A DNA stretch of 64,000 bases, taken from Cinnamomum chago (lineage: Eukaryota > Streptophyta > Magnoliopsida > Laurales > Lauraceae). This document shows positions 38,762-50,803 of the stretch, in pieces. How positions within the stretch are numbered: position 1 is the stretch's first letter; every line of letters begins with the position of its first letter. The translations under genes and the position numbers were made by a program. Location: positions 76,593,422 through 76,657,421 of the forward strand of contig CP142456.1 in the NCBI GenBank assembly GCA_038049695.1. Reading direction: 5' to 3'. Under the pieces are notes generated by a model. The model did not search any database, was not told the origin of the DNA, and saw only the letters and a list, made by a program, of their open reading frames with translations.

Positions 38762-41144
38762 AATAAAAGAGGTGTTTAATTTAGTTTGACCCTAGCAAAT
38801 GGATCGGAGGGCTAGACATAAAGCACATTAACTCAGAACAATATAAATTTCAAAGAAGTGATCCTACGACTACACCACAAAGTTTCTTTTTGTTAATAGT
38901 TATAAACAAAAACTTAAAATTAGTTAATGAGAAAAGGACCCTGCCCCACTTTGGAACATTGATCGTAAGTTGGAATTTATCTACGATATATTTATAAAAA
39001 TAACTATATTTGTATTTATAAAAATAATTGAATATTGACCCCTATAAATACTGTTGTTATTATTTTCATACTTATGCATTATACTTTAAACATAGATTAT
39101 CAAACTTTTGCAATAACTATTTTATATGATTTCCTATATAGTCATTAATTTTCTAGGACAACCATTTTACAATAAAACTAAACTCAAATGAATATATAAT
39201 ATATGGAATTGATCAACAAAAATAATAAGTTTCATAATTAATAAGAAAATGACAATATTATTGGAAAAAAAACTCGCGACAACAGCGTGAAGCTAAAGAG
39301 AAGGCAGGAAACTTTCCATGTAACTGATGTGCCACCATGCACGCTTGCAGAGGGAGAAAGGGTGGAGTCTGATTTTTTTCTTTTTGTGTGTGTGGCTATA
39401 ACTTTTATAAATCATGATGTAAATGGAGTGGAATACTACGATAGACCCCATCTATTAAAAATCACAATTATTAAGGCAGACATCCTTACTATTTATGGGA
39501 TATCTCAAATTCTCACCGCAAATTGATTCTCTGATAAAAAAAAATACAAAATACTGGAGTTTTCCAAATAAAGTTTTTTTCTTTGATTTGGAATCTCTAT
39601 CATGCCTTTTTTCTTTTGATTATATGATTTTTTTTTTCAGAATGTAAAATGCCGATTTCTGGGTTGTCTGGTTTATTTAATCATTAGTCTTTTTTTTTTA
39701 ATCCACTCTCAATTTTGGGTTGTTTGCTTTCTTTTTTATATATTGATTTTGATTGTAAACTTTTTTTTTAAGAATGCGGAACTAATGGTAAAAGGAATCT
39801 CCAATAATATTGGTCCATCTAAATAAAGAATTAAGATCATTCTTATTATTATCATTATTTTCTACTTTCTCCAATATAATTATATTTCTCTATGTCAACA
39901 AGAGAACTTTCATTTTTTCCATTCATTTACTTTGAAGTTCATTGTATATTTTTAGAGCAACTTCAATAATTTATTTTTTGTTTCTTTGTGTCTCTTTTTA
40001 GTACCGTCTCATGTCTCATTTGCATGCATAGTTTAGATTAGTGTTCAACTCATTTTAAAATGTGAACATCTTGAGACAATTGGTGCAATTACTAAACATT
40101 TCAATTTGAGAGGCAAACCTTTTTTTAATTTATTTACTTTTGTGTTCATCATATTTTATTTGAGCAATTTTAGTTATGTCATTTTAATATGATTTATACA
40201 AAATAATCATCAATTTAAATTTTCTATAGATTTGCAATATTTTTATGGTTTGTATTTATATGGTTCTCATAGATTGTGAGTTTCTTTTTTCCCCTTTTTT
40301 GTTTCAACTTTTGGGTATTAGGTTCTCCTACGTTTTTTTCTTTTAAATCACTTTTTATCATGGGATTTTCTGTGAATTCTCATTTTTCTGTTTTATTTTT
40401 AAAAAAAATTAATGCTTATCATTATGAGTTAATTATTTATTTTACTTCCATTGGGTTCTTTAAGTTCTCTTTGTGAATTCTTTTTATAGATTTTTCTTAT
40501 TTCTTTTGTGGCTTCAAATTTCCATTTTTGAGTATTAGATTATCATAAGTTAGTTTGGTTCTTCTAAATTTCTTTTATCATTGTATTGTCTATGAATCTT
40601 TATTTATATATATTGTTTATAGCCTTTTTAATAAAATTTATTTTATTTTATTTTGCATTTCTTTTATTATAATTTCTCACTTGTGATGGGTTTTAGTTTT
40701 TTTTATGATCGTTTTTCATGAATTTGTGGATTCTTTTGTCTTTTCCCTTCTGTGCTCCATTTTTTTTTTTTCCTCATGAGTGTTTGATTCTTTTAAATTG
40801 CTTATATTATTAAGTTGATTATGGATTTTCATTTCTATGTTTTATTTCTATGTGTCTTTCAAATTTCATTGGATTTTATTCATAGTTTATATTGTTTGTT
40901 TGTTTTGATTTTTTTTTTTTTTTTTTAGTTTTCTTGATCATTAATCTTCATTTTTCATGGGCTTGTTTTTTTTTTTTAATTTTATGGTATTCGGTATTGA
41001 ATTCTTATGGACTTCTTTTTTTTTTTCCTCTCTCTCAAACTAAAACCTTTTGCATTTAATTTTAAAGAAATTGATCATAAATTTTTTATAAATTTTAATA
41101 TTATGATTATATTGCCAGTGCTAAGCATGGGCGTGTTTTTCTAG
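38762..41144. other. AT-rich DNA ending in a Helitron-like terminus
   Basis: Very T-rich stretch without a convincing gene. It ends with an imperfect hairpin gccagtgctaagcatgggc (41114-41132) and gtgtttttCTAG (41141-41144) followed by T, a Helitron-like 3' end. The same terminus recurs at 44547-44550. I could not locate its 5' end. Confidence 0.45.
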
Positions 41145-41283
41145 TTTTTCCCTGATCGGAATTTGTTCCACCATAAAATTTGATATAAGATTCATAATGT
41201 GATTAATACATATTATTAAGAATGTATAAGATTGTTTTAATCATATTCTCAATCTTATCTCAAATCTTACTCTAATATAGGTA

Positions 41284-42108
41284 CCAGCAAAATGCCCCAT
41301 TGCTTAACACGGGCATTGAAAGTCAAACAAAGAATAACATTTAATTTTATGACATAAATAAAAAATTTGATTTTAATTTCATATATTTATATTTTATAAA
41401 ATCTAAAATAGAAGTGTTAATTTCTCACACAAATTTATAAGCTTCTTAAAAATTACACAATTAAAATTTAAAATAACTAATAAATATAGAAATTTAAAAT
41501 CCTCAGTAGATACATGAAATATGAAATATTGAGACAGGTGAATTATAAAAAATTTAAAAATATAAGATTCTCCAATTAGAGACAGGTTTGGTAGTGAGTT
41601 GGTTGCCTTACGTCAACCAAGAGAAAATAATATATCTATTTCCGTTATCACATATAGGTGCTATGAATAATGATCTATGTCAGAAATTGAAATCAAGATT
41701 CATAAAAGGAAACTAAAATCACAAAAAATGAGTAAAAAATATGCAAATACCTTAGTTTCTTGTAAAGAAGAGAAGACCCAATGAGACTTGCAGCCATTCA
41801 CCAAGAGAAAAGAAAAAAAAATGCCACATAGAAAAGAAGCTCGTGGTGAGAAGACTCTGTATGGAGAATGTTACAACTCATTTTTCTCAATTACTCATTT
41901 CAGTTACAGAAAAGAGGGCTCCATATATGCCAATTTTAGTTACAAATCTCCATAATAGTTTTAAGAGTTAATAATAGGCTCAGGTGAAAATTAAGAGAAA
42001 TTTAAAGAGGCATTAAAGATAGTAAAATTGTTATCAAAATGGTCAGAATAAAATTGAAATGAAGCGGCTGATTTCTCAATTGGAATCAGTTCACTTCATT
42101 ATATATAA
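41284..42108 (-). mobile_element. Helitron-like ~820-bp element, copy 2 (inverted)
   Basis: On the minus strand it runs from ttatatataatgaagtgaac to a hairpin (plus strand near 41294-41315) and CTGG. Host sequence aggta / ttgatccc flanks it and joins without gap in the empty copy at 37 kb. The insertion lies between A and T with no duplication. Confidence 0.65.
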
Positions 42109-42876
42109 TTGATCCCTCCATAAGATTAAGCATATAATTAATTGACATGATTAATGAATATTAGAGATCGAAATATTCATGTGCATCCATCCCTCACCAT
42201 AACTGGGTGAGGAACAACATAGTAGGGTTGATTTTATATCACATCCAAATCATCCACACACAAATGGAACCCCATTAAGTAAATTAGACCTATTGAATCC
42301 TCACCTATCCAAATGGATTTGACCGTTGGATCGAGGGTCAAATTTTTTCATCCCCCATAAGTCCAATGATCAATGGGTCCCTAGGTGGGTCCCATTAAGT
42401 TTGTCCATCACCATATGGTGAGAGAAAGATGCACAAAAATATCCCCCATGAATATGATTGATATTATAAAAGATTGTGTTGATCACATTATTAATCATAT
42501 GTTCAAGTGTACCCCACATGATCATATCAACTGATTCTTTTAGCGGACCGCTCAAATAACTTAGGACATGTTTGTGTAGCTCTTTCAAATCTGTCCGCTT
42601 TTATATATCATGAGTCGTGCCTATAAATCTAAAATAGACGAAAAGTTATCAATGAAAACTTCAAAAAACTTAGATTTAAAAATAACGACTGCCCCACTCT
42701 CATATCTCCTACTTACCTAATCTTTCGTGAAAGATGAAATGCGTTTAGATTATACTCTTACATGAGAGTTGTCGGCTTCTTCACAAATTGAAAATGAAGG
42801 CTAGTGAGGAACCCATAACTATGTCCAAAAGGCCACTAACCTTTTAAGTGAATCCGATTGCTTGTCATTATTAAAT

Positions 42877-43379
42877 GGGAGAATTTCATAAAAGTTTTTA
42901 AGTTTCACACTATTTCAAAAAAGGACACAAGTTTCAAAACTTTTCAAATTAGTCCTTAAGTTATTTAGGAAGTTTTCAATTAAGAACATCCATCTATTTA
43001 AAGTTATTTTTCAGCAATTTTTTTCCTATTTTTTTAAATGCCCAAATTACCCTTCATTGTAATAAAACTCTCATTCACTTTCTCTATATTCTCCTCGTTC
43101 CCTCGCCGGTGTCCTCACGGTGATTAATGACACCCAATATTCCTACAGCGATTGGCTGCATGTAGTGGCTGCCGAAACCATATCATGGCTTTAAATAAAA
43201 AGTAATTTGGATATTTTTAAAATACTAAGGGAAAAAGTCACCAGAAAATACTTTTAAATGACCGGATATCCTTAATTAAATATTTACTGAAAAGCTCAGA
43301 GACTAATTTGAAAAGTTTCAAAACTTATGTACTTTTTTAAAATAAGACAAAAACTTAAGGCCATATTTGAAAATTTCCC
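42877..43379. mobile_element. Mutator-like MITE with 9-bp target duplication, unit A
   Basis: Ends gggagaatttcataaaag and atatttgaaaatttccc begin long inverted repeats of at least ~90 bp (for example caagtttcaaaacttttcaa against ttgaaaagtttcaaaactta). Flanked by an exact 9-bp duplication ttattaaat at 42868-42876 and 43380-43388. 503 bp, non-coding. Confidence 0.85.
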
Positions 43380-44689
43380 TTATTAAATTGCAGCAGCCAT
43401 GTCCTGTTTGAAATAGGCAGCCCAACAATACATGTGTATTTTGTGCCAATAATTTCTTATAGTGGGGCCATGCAATCAGTCAGCGGTAGTTGGATCACTC
43501 TGTTGTCTTCACCTTCATATTCTATTCCGCATCATTTGCCCGACAAACTTACTAGTACTCTTGATAAAAAAAACCACATTGGTAGTACCCTACATGCAAA
43601 TACCAAATGCAAAGAGACAAAACATAGCAGGGGTTCCATTTCAATTTACATACATTTATGTATTTGTATTCCAGTCATCTATTTGAAGGTTGGTCTCTCA
43701 TGTAGGCTGCTAAGAATTTAGCTGTGACCCATTCCAGTCTACTTATCCAGCAGGGCCCCCCACTAAGCAATTAACACTCATCTGATGGACCTCACTATGC
43801 AGTTTAAACAAATCATTTATGCAAGTAGACCAAACAATATCATCCACAACAGCTAAAGCAAAACTGGGTCAAAACAGTAAAGATCAGATGACTTGGTAAA
43901 AAACAATCGGCTAGGCCAGGACTGGATCAATTCAACCCACCCAGGCTCCACCAAGGCACCAACTTATCAGGTCAGGACTATTATTTCAAGTTTATCATTG
44001 TATTGTCTATGAATCTTTATTTATATATATTTTTTATAGCCTTTTTAATATAATTTATTTTATTTTATTTTGTATTTCTTTTATCATAATTTCTCACTTG
44101 TGATGGGTTTTAGTTTTTTTTTATGATCGTTTTTCATTAATTTGTGGATTTTTTTGTCTTTTCCCTTCTGTGCTCTATTTTTTATTTTATTTTTCTCATG
44201 AGTGTTTGATTCTTTTAAATTGCTTATATTATTAAGTTGATTATGGATTTTCATTTTTATATTTTATTTCTATGTGTCTTTCAAATTTCATTGGATTTTA
44301 TTCATAGTTATATTGTTTGTTTGTTTTGATTTTTTTTTAGTTTTCTTGATCATTAATCTTTAATTTTCATGGGCTTTTTTTTTAATTATATGATATTCGG
44401 TATTGAATTCTTATGGACTTCTTCTTTTTTTCCTCTCTTTCAAACTAAAACCTTTTGCATTTAATTTTAAAGAAATTGATCATAAATTTTTTTATAAATT
44501 TTAATATTATGATTATATTGCCCGTGCCAAGCAGGGGCGTGTTTTTCTAGTTTTACCCTGATCGGAATTTGTTCCACCATAAAATTTGATATAAGATTCA
44601 TAATGTGATTAATACATATTATTAAGAATGTATACGATTGTTTTAATCGTATTCTCAATCCTATCTCAAATCTTACTCTAATATAGGTA

Positions 44690-45507
44690 CCAGCAAAATG
44701 CCCCCTTGCTTAACACGGGCATTGAATGTCAAACAAAGAATAACATTTAATTTTATGACATAAATAAAAATTTTAATTTTAACTTCATATATTTATATTT
44801 TATAAAATCTAAAATAGAAGTGTTAATTTCTCACACAAATTTATAAGTTTCTTAAAAATTACACAATTAAAATTTAAAATAATTAATAAATATAGAAATT
44901 TAAAATCTTCGGTAGATACATGAATTATGAAATATTAAGACGGGTGAAATTATAAGAAATTTAAAAATATAAGATTCTCCAATTAGAGATAAGTTTGGTA
45001 GTGAGTTGGTTGCCTTACGTCAACCAAGAGAAAATAATATATCTATTTTCGTTATTACATATAGGTGCTATAAATAATGATCAATGTTGGAAATCGAAAT
45101 CAAGATTCATAAAAGGAAACTAAAATCACAAAAAATGAGTAAAAAATATGCAAATACCTTAGTTTCTTGTAAAGAAGAGAAGACCCAATGAGACTTGCAG
45201 CCATTGACACGGAGAAAAGAAAAAAAATGCCACATAGAAAAGAAGCTCGTGGTGAGAAGACTATGTACGTATGGAGAAGGTTACAACTCATTTTTCTCAA
45301 TTACTCATTTCAGTTACACAAAAGAGAGCTCCATATATGTCAATTTTAGTTGCAAATCTCCATAATAATTTTAAGAATTAATAATAGGCTCAGGTGAAAA
45401 TTAAGAGAAATTTAAAGAGGGTCAAATTGGTATAAAAATGGTTAGAAAAAAATTGAAATGAAGCGGCTGATTTCTCAATTGGAATCAGTTCGCTTCATTA
45501 TATATAA
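44690..45507 (-). mobile_element. Helitron-like ~820-bp element, copy 3 (inverted)
   Basis: Same element and same insertion point as 41284-42108, inherited through the tandem duplication. Ends CTGG (as ccag on the plus strand at 44690) and ttatatataatgaagcg at 45507. 818 bp, non-coding. Confidence 0.65.
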
Positions 45508-46711
45508 TTGATCCCTCCATAAGATTGAGTATATAATTAATTAACACGATTAATGAATATTAGAGATCGAAATATTCATGTGCATCCATCCCTCACCATA
45601 ACTGGGTGAGGAACAACATAGTAGGGTTGATTTTATATCACATCCGAATCATCCACACAAATGGAACCCCATTAAGTAAATTAGACCTATTGAATCCTCA
45701 CCTATCCAAATGGATTTGACCATTGGATTGAGGGTCTAATTTTTTCCTTTAATATAAATCCCTTAAATTTGTAAGCCACGGATGAAGGGGTTAGAGGCAT
45801 GGGATTGACCCCAAATTTGATATATGGTCTTATCCAAAATGTCTCCTCCCATCCCCCACAAGTCCCATGGTCAATGAGTCCCTAGGTGGGTCCCATTAAG
45901 TTTGTCCATCACCATATGGTGAGAGAAAGATGCACAAAAATATCCCCCATGAATATGATTGATACTATAAAAGATTGTGTTGATCACATTATTAATCATA
46001 TCATGTTCAATCCGGCGAGGGAATGCTGCAATGGAATATACCCCATGAATATGATTAATACTATAAATGATTGTGTTAACCACATTATTAATCATATGTC
46101 CAATCCTTCAGTAGGATAACGTCTATTAAAGTAAACTTTGAAGACAACCCATATGAGTAGGGAATTCATTTTGACTGCTCGATTTTCAATAAGCAGGACT
46201 CGTTGTGGAGTTTCACCCCTCACTCAAAGGAAGTGAAAGCAAGAGATGGAGGATCAGAATTCAATCTAATCTAAAATGAACTCAAAATATGTGGGTCCCA
46301 TATGGTCGGACTAACGTGTCCTATGGCGAGTGAGTTAGATTGTGTACCCCACATGATCATATCAACTGATACTTTTAGCTGACCGCTCAAATAACTTAGG
46401 ACATGTTTGTGTAGCTCTTTCAAATCTGTCCGCTTTTATATCTCATGAGTCGTGCCTATAAATTTAAACTAGATGAAAAGTCATTAATGAAAACTTCAAA
46501 AAACTTAGATTTAAAAATAACGACTGCCCCACTTTCATATCTCCTACTTACCTAATCTTTCGTGAAAGATGAAATGCGTTTAGATTATACTCTTACATGA
46601 GAGTTGTTGGCTTCTTCACAAATTGAAAATGAAGGCTAGTGAGGAACCCATAACTATGTCCAAAAGGCCACTAACCTTTTAAGTGAATCCGATTGTTTGT
46701 CATTATTAAAT

Positions 46712-47215
46712 GGGAAAATTTCATAAAAGTCTTTAAGTTTTGGCACTATTTCAAAAAAGGATACAAGTTTCAAAACTTTTCAAATTAGTCCCTAAGTTTT
46801 TCAGGAAGTTTTCAATTAAGGATATTCATTTATTTAAAGTTATTTTTCGGCAATTTTTTTCCTATTTTTTTAAATGCCCAAATTACCCTTCATTGTAATA
46901 AAACTCTCATTCACTTCCTCTATATTCTCCTCGTTCCCTCGCCGGTGTCCTCACGGTAATCAAGGACACTCAATATTCCTACAACGATTGGCTGCATGCA
47001 CTGGCTGCCGAAACCATATCATTATTTTAAATAAAGGGTAATTTGAGTATTTTTAAAATACTAAGGGAAAAAGTCACCAGAAAATACTTTTAAATGACCA
47101 GATATCCTTAATTAAATATTTACTGAAAAGCTCAGAGACTAATTTGAAAAGTTTCAAAACTTATATACTTTTTTAAAATAAGGTAAAAACTTAAGGCCAT
47201 ATTTAAAAATTTCCC
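46712..47215. mobile_element. Mutator-like MITE, unit B copy
   Basis: Counterpart of 42877-43379 with the same 9-bp ttattaaat on both sides (46703-46711 and 47216-47224), so the insertion preceded the segmental duplication. 504 bp. Confidence 0.85.
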
Positions 47216-48175
47216 TTATTAAATGGAAGCAGCCATTGAAATAGGCAGCCCTAAAATACATGTGTATTTTGTGTCCATAATTTCTTATAGTGGGGCAATG
47301 CAATCAGTCAGCGGTAGTTGGATCACTCTTTTTTCTTCACTTCATATTCTATTCCGCATCATTTGCCCGACAAACTTACTAGTACTCTCTTGTCTATTTG
47401 CCAAAGGGGAATGCAATTAGCACATTCATTCAATTCAGACCTCTATTTCTTATTGTTTGGTTATAATAATAAAAAAAACCACATTGGTAGTACTCCTACA
47501 TGCAAATTCCAAATGCAAAGAGACAAAACATAGCAGGGGTTCCATTTCAATTTACATACATTTATGTATTTGTATTCCAGTCATCTATTTGAAGGTTGGT
47601 CTCTCATGTAGGCTGCTAAGAATTTAGCTGTGACCCATTCCAGTCTACTCATCCAGCAGGGCCCCACACTAAGCAATTAACACTCATCTGATGGACCTCA
47701 CTATGCAATTTAAACAAATCATATATGCAAGTAGACCAAACAATAACATCCACAACAGCTAAAGCAAAACTGGGTCAAAACAGTGAAGTTCAGATGACTT
47801 GGTAAAAAACAATCGGCTAGACCAGGACTGGATCAATTCAAACCACCCAGGCTCCACCATGGCACCAACTCACCAGGTCAGGACTATTATTTAAAGTTTA
47901 TTTTTTTAACAGGGACTCAACCAGACTTGGCTTCAAGTTGGGTGAAATTTCTAAGTCGATTTTGATGACCGCATGTCTGGGTTGTGGGCTGTACACGGTT
48001 TGCAGTACTATTCAATCCCATTCTTTCTGTTGCTTTGATTTTATGAATATATTTAGAACGTAATTCTAGAAAGTTGTGCAAAATTTATCTAACTGTAAAC
48101 AATGAGTTTGCTTAATGCATGAACCAAAACCTAAGGCTCTAGAACCACAATGTCAACAAAATAAGGTTTGTGAGA

Positions 48176-48400
48176 TCAAGGGGTTGCACGGTTGGTAACC
48201 CTGCCTCTCACCCCATTGACCATGGATCGGTCCTGATCTCCCCACACCGACTTTTCACTTCCCGCGTGTACAAGTCCCCCCCACCCCCACACACTTTTCA
48301 CTTCCCGCGTGTGCAGGGTCCCCCCCCCCCCCCCCCCCCCCCCCGAACCCGTGTGCGGGTACTTTCTTTGGTCCCAGCCTCCTTACCTAGCAGTCAAAAT
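48176..48400 (+). repeat. SINE-like repeat with 25-C homopolymer
   Basis: The head ttgcacggttgg (48184-48195) resembles a Pol III A box, and ggatcggtcc (48224-48233) a decayed B box (consensus GGTTCGANNCC). A duplicated cttttcacttcccgcgtgt, a run of 25 C (48320-48344) and a CT-rich end follow. Related copies lie in the X duplications. The open frame across it is low-complexity. Confidence 0.45.
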
Positions 48401-48935
48401 TAAAGTTTCTGGTTGAAAATTAAATTGTTGGATCCAACGAGATAAAATCATAGTCAGTAAACATTCCTTGTACTGTAATCTCCGAGATATGCGGATTGGA
48501 TCTGACCTCTTGATATGTCCTCTAATCAATGGTCATGATCGTCTAGGACTCGGACCAATTCAACTTGCCTAGGCTCCACCAACTCATCAAGACTTCTTTT
48601 TATTTCGAGTTTCCATTAACAAAACTCGTTACCAAGTCTTAGATTATGCTTCAACTTCAAGTTGGGTGAATTTTCCTGAGTCGGTCTGCTTTTGGTCAAG
48701 GCACCTCTCACCAGGCTTTAAAGTAGTGAGAAATCCATCTCTAGTCGTTCACTGTTCCAAGAATCTTTACCCAAACAGTTCATACATCCATGATGTGGTA
48801 CCTTGATTTCTAAGATTTCAATGCTTCCATGAAACTTATCTGATGCAGTGAGTTATAGACTCCTCCAGTTCAGTATTCTGAAATTCTTATTTAGGCAGTT
48901 CATAACTTGATATTAGTACTTTGATCTAAAATTTA

Positions 48936-49143
48936 GTGCTTGTTTGTTTGCATTAGAATACATAGGAGTTAAATCAGATTAAAAATGAATTTCCAAAATT
49001 GAGCATCAAAAAACATTTTCTTTTAGGGAAAGAGAATCAAAAGCAATGCTATTTGATACTCAATTTTAGAAATCCACCTTTAATCTTCGTTTTCAAGCAC
49101 CGTATGTATTCAATTCCTATGTATTTTAATGCAAAAAAAAAAA
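48936..49143. mobile_element. Tourist-like MITE, family of 6.6 kb
   Basis: The left end gtttgcattagaatacatag pairs with ctatgtattttaatgcaaa inverted at the right. The interior mirrors gagcatcaaaaaacatttt against atttgatactcaatttt. Shares this interior with 6614-6925. No clean target duplication seen. Confidence 0.5.
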
Positions 49144-50053
49144 GATTTTTTTGATGTCCAGTAACACAGTCTTCCATGAAGCCAAGACCCAATCTATAGA
49201 ATAAATACAACCAAGCACAAAAACCCATGCTTGCCATATATATATATATATCAAATTAAATTATCATTAATTAAAATTTAACAATCTTATAGTGACGGAG
49301 GAGCAGCATATAGTTGTGTGGCGCATATTTTGCAAAGAAAGGAGATGGCAGAGTGGCGCATATTTTGCAGAAAAATAAAAAAGGTTTATGGGAACGATTT
49401 TCATTGTTCCATATGTTAACATTCTGAAAATGATTTTCATTGTTCCAAATTGACAAAAGTATCACCAATTCACACATTCAAGCAAACAAAAAGTAAAATT
49501 TAGAAAGAAAACAGAAAGGAAAAAAATTAGGCCAATACCCTTTTTTTGCACTTCCAAAGCAAATACAGTAGAAAGAGAGAACGAGCTAAACAATGAGTAG
49601 GATAAGTGAGGTTTAAGAAGATATGCTAAAGGGTAAAGGAAAACTGAAATGTGCAAATCACTGGGGTGGCACATTTAGAGCATAGTAAAATGGAGTTGCA
49701 CAAATGGAGTGGTAGAGAACATTAGAAAAGAAACACGGGAAGGAGGAAGTGGAAGAGATCGGGAGCATTTTGAGAGGGGAACAAATAACTGACGGTCAAA
49801 ATTAGATATCAAGCCCCCAGCTTTAATATAGTATAATGTATAACTTGATTTTAATTTTGTTTTCTCCAAATTTATGGCAACTTTTCTCGGTAACCATAAG
49901 AAATTTATTGAAAATATCAAAGATCAAACACAAAGCAAATACGCCAAAACTAATTCATGCAAGCCCCTTCATTTTTTCGTAATAATGTACACCCCTTCAT
50001 TCGGATAACACCAGCTTCTCTTTTAAAGCCACAGCAACTGAATCATCCAGCAT
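49144..50053. other. Spacer and probable germin-like gene 3' UTR
   Basis: No coding frame recognised. A short direct repeat (gtggcgcatattttgca) occurs twice at 49319-49365. The stretch adjoining 50054 should include the 3' UTR of the germin-like gene. Confidence 0.45.
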
Positions 50054-50725
50054 CTAACTCCTTTCGAGAGCCATGGTTACATTCCTGATATGACCAATCT
50101 CCAAATCTGAAAGGCTCCTCATCCTCCTAACCAACTTATCCAACATGACAGAATCTGACCCAAACATGGCATCCATTATGCTTACCACACCGGGGTTTTG
50201 GCCGTTCAAAAACGAAAATGCAGTAGCGAGTTCATAGCCTGCATTCAAGCTGAAGTGAAGCAACCCCCTCGGAAATACAAAAACATCGCCTTCTCTTAAA
50301 TTCTGTTGATACAAGCGGCCTCCAGTGTCGATGAATCCAGCAACTACGACTCCCTTACTAACATAGAACAGCTCCGAGGCCCTTGGGTGAGCATGAGGCA
50401 CGACCATGCCGTCCACCGCCAAGTCAGTCCTGGCAATAGAGAGGCCTTGAGTGTTCAGACCTGGGAAATCAGCTGCAGTGGTGATTTTTGCTGATGAACG
50501 GAGGAAGTTATCAGTGTCTCCAGCATGGTTCAATTCAGAGGTCTTGAAATCGGATGCTGTGATGGTGGCCGGGTTCTTGCACAGAAGCCCATTAATGAAG
50601 ATGGGTTTTTCTGTGAGTGTGGCAGCGGCTGGGCAGATGTCCTGAAGAGGACTGCTATCTGCTAAGCATGTTTTGATACAGATGCAGAGGCAAAACAGTA
50701 GCAATAGAAAATGAGAGGTTTTCAT
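50054..50725 (-). CDS. GLP: Germin-like protein (secreted cupin), intact
   Basis: A 223-aa single-exon protein starting at ATG 50725; the reading frame extends 24 nt further upstream without an ATG. Residues 1-22 (MKT...TCLA) form a signal peptide, so the product is expected in the apoplast. Cys31 and Cys49 are the family's conserved N-terminal disulphide pair. Cupin box 1 reads PHAHPRASE and supplies metal ligands His111, His113 and Glu118; box 2 (GDVFVFPRGLLHFSLN) supplies His157. All four Mn ligands of germins are kept. One N-glycosylation sequon (Asn215-Val-Thr) is near the C-terminus. Germins bind Mn; some have oxalate oxidase or superoxide dismutase activity, but which applies here cannot be told from sequence. 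Length matches the family (~220 aa). Subfamily not assigned. Confidence 0.95.
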   Translation of the reverse strand: MKTSHFLLLLFCLCICIKTCLADSSPLQDICPAAATLTEKPIFINGLLCKNPATITASDFKTSELNHAGDTDNFLRSSAKITTAADFPGLNTQGLSIARTDLAVDGMVVPHAHPRASELFYVSKGVVVAGFIDTGGRLYQQNLREGDVFVFPRGLLHFSLNAGYELATAFSFLNGQNPGVVSIMDAMFGSDSVMLDKLVRRMRSLSDLEIGHIRNVTMALERS

Positions 50726-50795
50726 GTTGGGTTGGTTGTAGATCACCAAGAGTGTTTCCTCCTGTATTGTCTAAATAAGGATACAATTGCAAGGC

Positions 50796-50803
50796 TTTTT
50801 ATA
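50796..50803 (-). promoter_or_regulatory. TATA box of the germin-like gene
   Basis: TATAAAAA on the gene strand, about 71 bp upstream of the start codon. A start site ~30 bp downstream would leave a 5' UTR of roughly 40 nt. Confidence 0.55.

Larger units (their letters stand above)
40574..43990. repeat. Tandem segmental duplication, unit A (3.4 kb)
   Basis: Directly repeated as 43991-47896. Unit A starts tttatcattgtattgtctat inside T-rich Helitron-like DNA and ends ggactattatttcaag. Relative to unit B it lacks ~105 bp near 42345 and ~340 bp near 42510. It contains the inverted ~820-bp element and a Mutator-like MITE. Confidence 0.9.
43991..47896. repeat. Tandem segmental duplication, unit B (3.9 kb)
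   Basis: Second copy of the 40574-43990 block. The junction at 43990/43991 joins ttatttcaag to tttatcattg, while unit B is followed by tttatttttt, so TTTA is shared at the breakpoints. Unit B keeps ~105 bp and ~340 bp missing from A, including a 96-bp-period duplication of ccccatgaatatgatt (45945 and 46041), and has ~80 bp extra near 47390. Confidence 0.9.

Noticed and set aside
50726..50749. Longer N-terminus for the germin-like protein
   Set aside because: The extension has no ATG (it would begin at TTG) and would place residues before a well-formed signal peptide.
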